6,262 bases of DNA from a halophilic archaeon J07HX64 (GTDB lineage: Archaea > Halobacteriota > Halobacteria > Halobacteriales > Haloarculaceae). The stretch lies in assembly GCA_000416085.1 (NCBI GenBank), contig KE356579.1, positions 2,615,330 to 2,621,591 on the forward strand. The letters are read 5' to 3'. Below, piece by piece: positions 4,996 to 6,262 of this stretch. The position numbers and the translations under genes are program-made. The notes beneath the pieces are model-generated. The model was not told the origin of the DNA and ran no database searches. It saw nothing but the letters and a program-made list of their open reading frames with translations. How positions within the stretch are numbered: position 1 is the first letter of the stretch; each line of letters opens with the position of its first letter.

Positions 4996-5115
4996 ACCCG
5001 ACTTGCACCAGTCTCCACTCGACTCGTATCGACTCTGTCCGACTCGGATCGATATCTACCCGACTGCACCAGTCCCACTCGACTCGTATCGACTGTCCAA
5101 CTCGGATCAATCTCC
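4996..5115. repeat. Imperfect tandem repeat, two units of 62 and 58 bp, upstream of the helicase gene
   Basis: Unit one is 4996-5057 and unit two 5058-5115. Both run ACCCGACT-(T)GCACCAGTC, CACTCGACTCGTATCGACT, then an ACTCGGATC block. Each unit contains two related 10-mers, GACTCGTATC and (G/A)ACTCGGATC, starting at 5021, 5041, 5081 and 5099, so the motif occurs four times with spacings of about 20, 40 and 18 bp. Spacing near two helical turns would suit a DNA-binding protein on one face. Each unit also has an inverted GACT/AGTC pair. The repeats end 136 bases before the helicase ATG. Confidence 0.75.
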
Positions 5116-5251
5116 AGCGGTTCGTTCGACATCTGTCCGACCCGGTGGACGTGTCGCACAGGCGCACGGAACAGTCGTTGTCGCTTGCTTTGCAGTCCTG
5201 GGGATAGCGGTCACAACCCCCAAGTTCGTGCGGGCAGAGGTTACAGTACAG

Positions 5252-6262
5252 ATGGGTTTGAGAGAACGATTCGCCGGCGACCCACCGTTCGACCCGGAGA
5301 CGACCACAGTTGACGATGAGTCGGTGCTCGATCTGCTGGAGCCGGTCGTTCAGGAGTGGTGGGTCGAGCAGTTCGGCGAGTTCGTCCCCCAGAACAACGG
5401 CTTCTTTACCCCGCCGCAGAAGGAGGCGATTCCGCTCATCCACCGGAACAAGAACGCGCTCGTCTGCTCGCCCACCGGGAGCGGCAAGACACTCGCGGTG
5501 TTCTCGGGCATCATAAACGAGCTGTTCTGTCGCGCCCGCGAGGGAACTGAGAGGGATACGGGGCAGGACGAGGGTGACACCGGGTCCGGGCGAGATGGGG
5601 TCGACACGGACGGTGAACCGGGCGAGGACGAGGCCGGGAAGTTGGACAACAGCGTCTACTGTCTGTACATCTCCCCGCTGAAGTCCCTCGCGAACGACAT
5701 CCACCGGAACCTGGAGGTTCCGCTGTCGGGGATCACAGAGCGACTCGACGAACGCGGCGAGCAGGTCGAGATACGTCACGCGATCCGTCACGGCGACACC
5801 AGCGACAGCGCACGCCAGCGGATGCTCCGCGAGACCCCACATATCCTCAACACCACCCCGGAGACGCTCGCGATCCTGCTGAACTCCCCGAAGTTCCGCG
5901 AGAAACTCCGGACCGTCGAGTACGTCGTCGTCGACGAGATACACAGTCTCGCGGAGAACAAGCGGGGCACTCACCTGTCGGTGTCGCTCGAGCGACTGGA
6001 GGCGCTCGCAAACGGGTCGCCAACCCGCATCGGCTGCTCGGCGACGGTCGAACCGCTCGACACGATGGCGGAGTTTCTCGTCGGCTACACCGACCCCGAC
6101 AGCACGGGTGATGTCGACCGTGTCGGAGACAGTGTCGACCGCGAACCCCGCGAGTACGAACTCGTCGACACGCGGTTCGTCCGTGAGTTCGACATCGAAC
6201 TCACCTGTCCGACAGACGACCTGATAAACACCCCGGGTGGGGTGGTGAACAACCGCTTCTAC
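5252..6262 (+). CDS. lhr: Lhr-like superfamily 2 ATP-dependent helicase, N-terminal part (runs off the right edge)
   Basis: The frame from ATG 5252 is open for 337 codons to the window end and covers the first RecA-like domain. Visible motifs in order: a Q-motif-like TPPQKEAIPL (53-62), Walker A SPTGSGKT (73-80), motif Ia SPLKSLANDI (141-150), HGDTSDSARQRM and TTPETL (180-206), Walker B DEIH (228-231) and SAT (263-265). This order and spelling are typical of Lhr (large helicase-related) proteins, which move along single-stranded DNA using ATP and act in repair or recombination. Full-length relatives are about 900 residues, so roughly two thirds are missing here. An acidic, Gly-rich insert (about residues 97-131) separates Walker A from motif Ia. 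No TATA box lies at the leaderless distance; GAGG at 5237-5240, 11 bases before the ATG, may be a ribosome site, implying a leader that includes the upstream repeats. Other helicases of the DEAD/DEAH group are less likely. Confidence 0.9.
   Translation, partial: MGLRERFAGDPPFDPETTTVDDESVLDLLEPVVQEWWVEQFGEFVPQNNGFFTPPQKEAIPLIHRNKNALVCSPTGSGKTLAVFSGIINELFCRAREGTERDTGQDEGDTGSGRDGVDTDGEPGEDEAGKLDNSVYCLYISPLKSLANDIHRNLEVPLSGITERLDERGEQVEIRHAIRHGDTSDSARQRMLRETPHILNTTPETLAILLNSPKFREKLRTVEYVVVDEIHSLAENKRGTHLSVSLERLEALANGSPTRIGCSATVEPLDTMAEFLVGYTDPDSTGDVDRVGDSVDREPREYELVDTRFVREFDIELTCPTDDLINTPGGVVNNRFY

Noticed and set aside
4996..5115. CRISPR array
   Set aside because: Only two units, adjacent without unique spacers, and no cas gene nearby.
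4823..5974. Minus-strand open frame of 383 codons
   Set aside because: It lies opposite the helicase in the same codon register, where rarity of TTA, CTA and TCA codons keeps the antisense open. The helicase has clear motifs, while this frame has none apart from the Cys-rich stretch reported separately.
1..6262. Mobile element, integrase, tRNA or rRNA
   Set aside because: No transposase or integrase motifs, paired terminal repeats, or tRNA or rRNA signatures were seen on either strand by eye.

Overview
This window looks like chromosomal DNA of a halophilic archaeon (class Halobacteria). It is GC-rich with strong G/C preference at third codon positions. The main proteins are acidic. Several genes have a TATA-like box centred 24-27 bases before the ATG, the geometry of leaderless haloarchaeal transcripts. 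The gene families also fit: an archaeal type IV pilin with a short basic leader, a DUF302 protein, a rhomboid protease and an Lhr-type helicase.

Layout from left to right. Positions 1-451 (minus) hold an open frame that runs off the left edge and begins just after the acyl-CoA dehydrogenase stop; it is coding-like but I do not recognise it. Positions 458-1606 (minus) encode a complete acyl-CoA dehydrogenase with its own promoter. Positions 1676-2161 (minus) encode a single type IV pilin-like protein. Positions 2244-2330 (minus) may encode a 28-residue membrane peptide. Positions 2487-2966 (minus) encode a DUF302 protein. Positions 3063-3700 hold no intact recognisable gene. They do carry eroded or frameshifted membrane-protein coding sequence, including a 105-residue frame that one extra base in a G run would restore. 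Positions 3751-4419 (minus) encode a rhomboid-family intramembrane serine protease with its catalytic residues. Positions 4783-4869 (plus) may encode another 28-residue membrane peptide. A hairpin and a 58-62 bp tandem repeat follow, and then the N-terminal 337 codons of an Lhr-like superfamily 2 helicase (5252 to the right edge, plus strand).

The genes do not form one pathway. Most appear to be separate transcription units for fatty-acid oxidation, a surface filament subunit, membrane proteolysis and nucleic-acid unwinding. I see no CRISPR array, tRNA, rRNA, transposase or integrase. No complete new system is evident. The points most worth a second look are the frameshifted membrane gene with a palindrome at its promoter position, the tandem repeats before the helicase, the tiny membrane peptides, and the unrecognised frame at the left edge.
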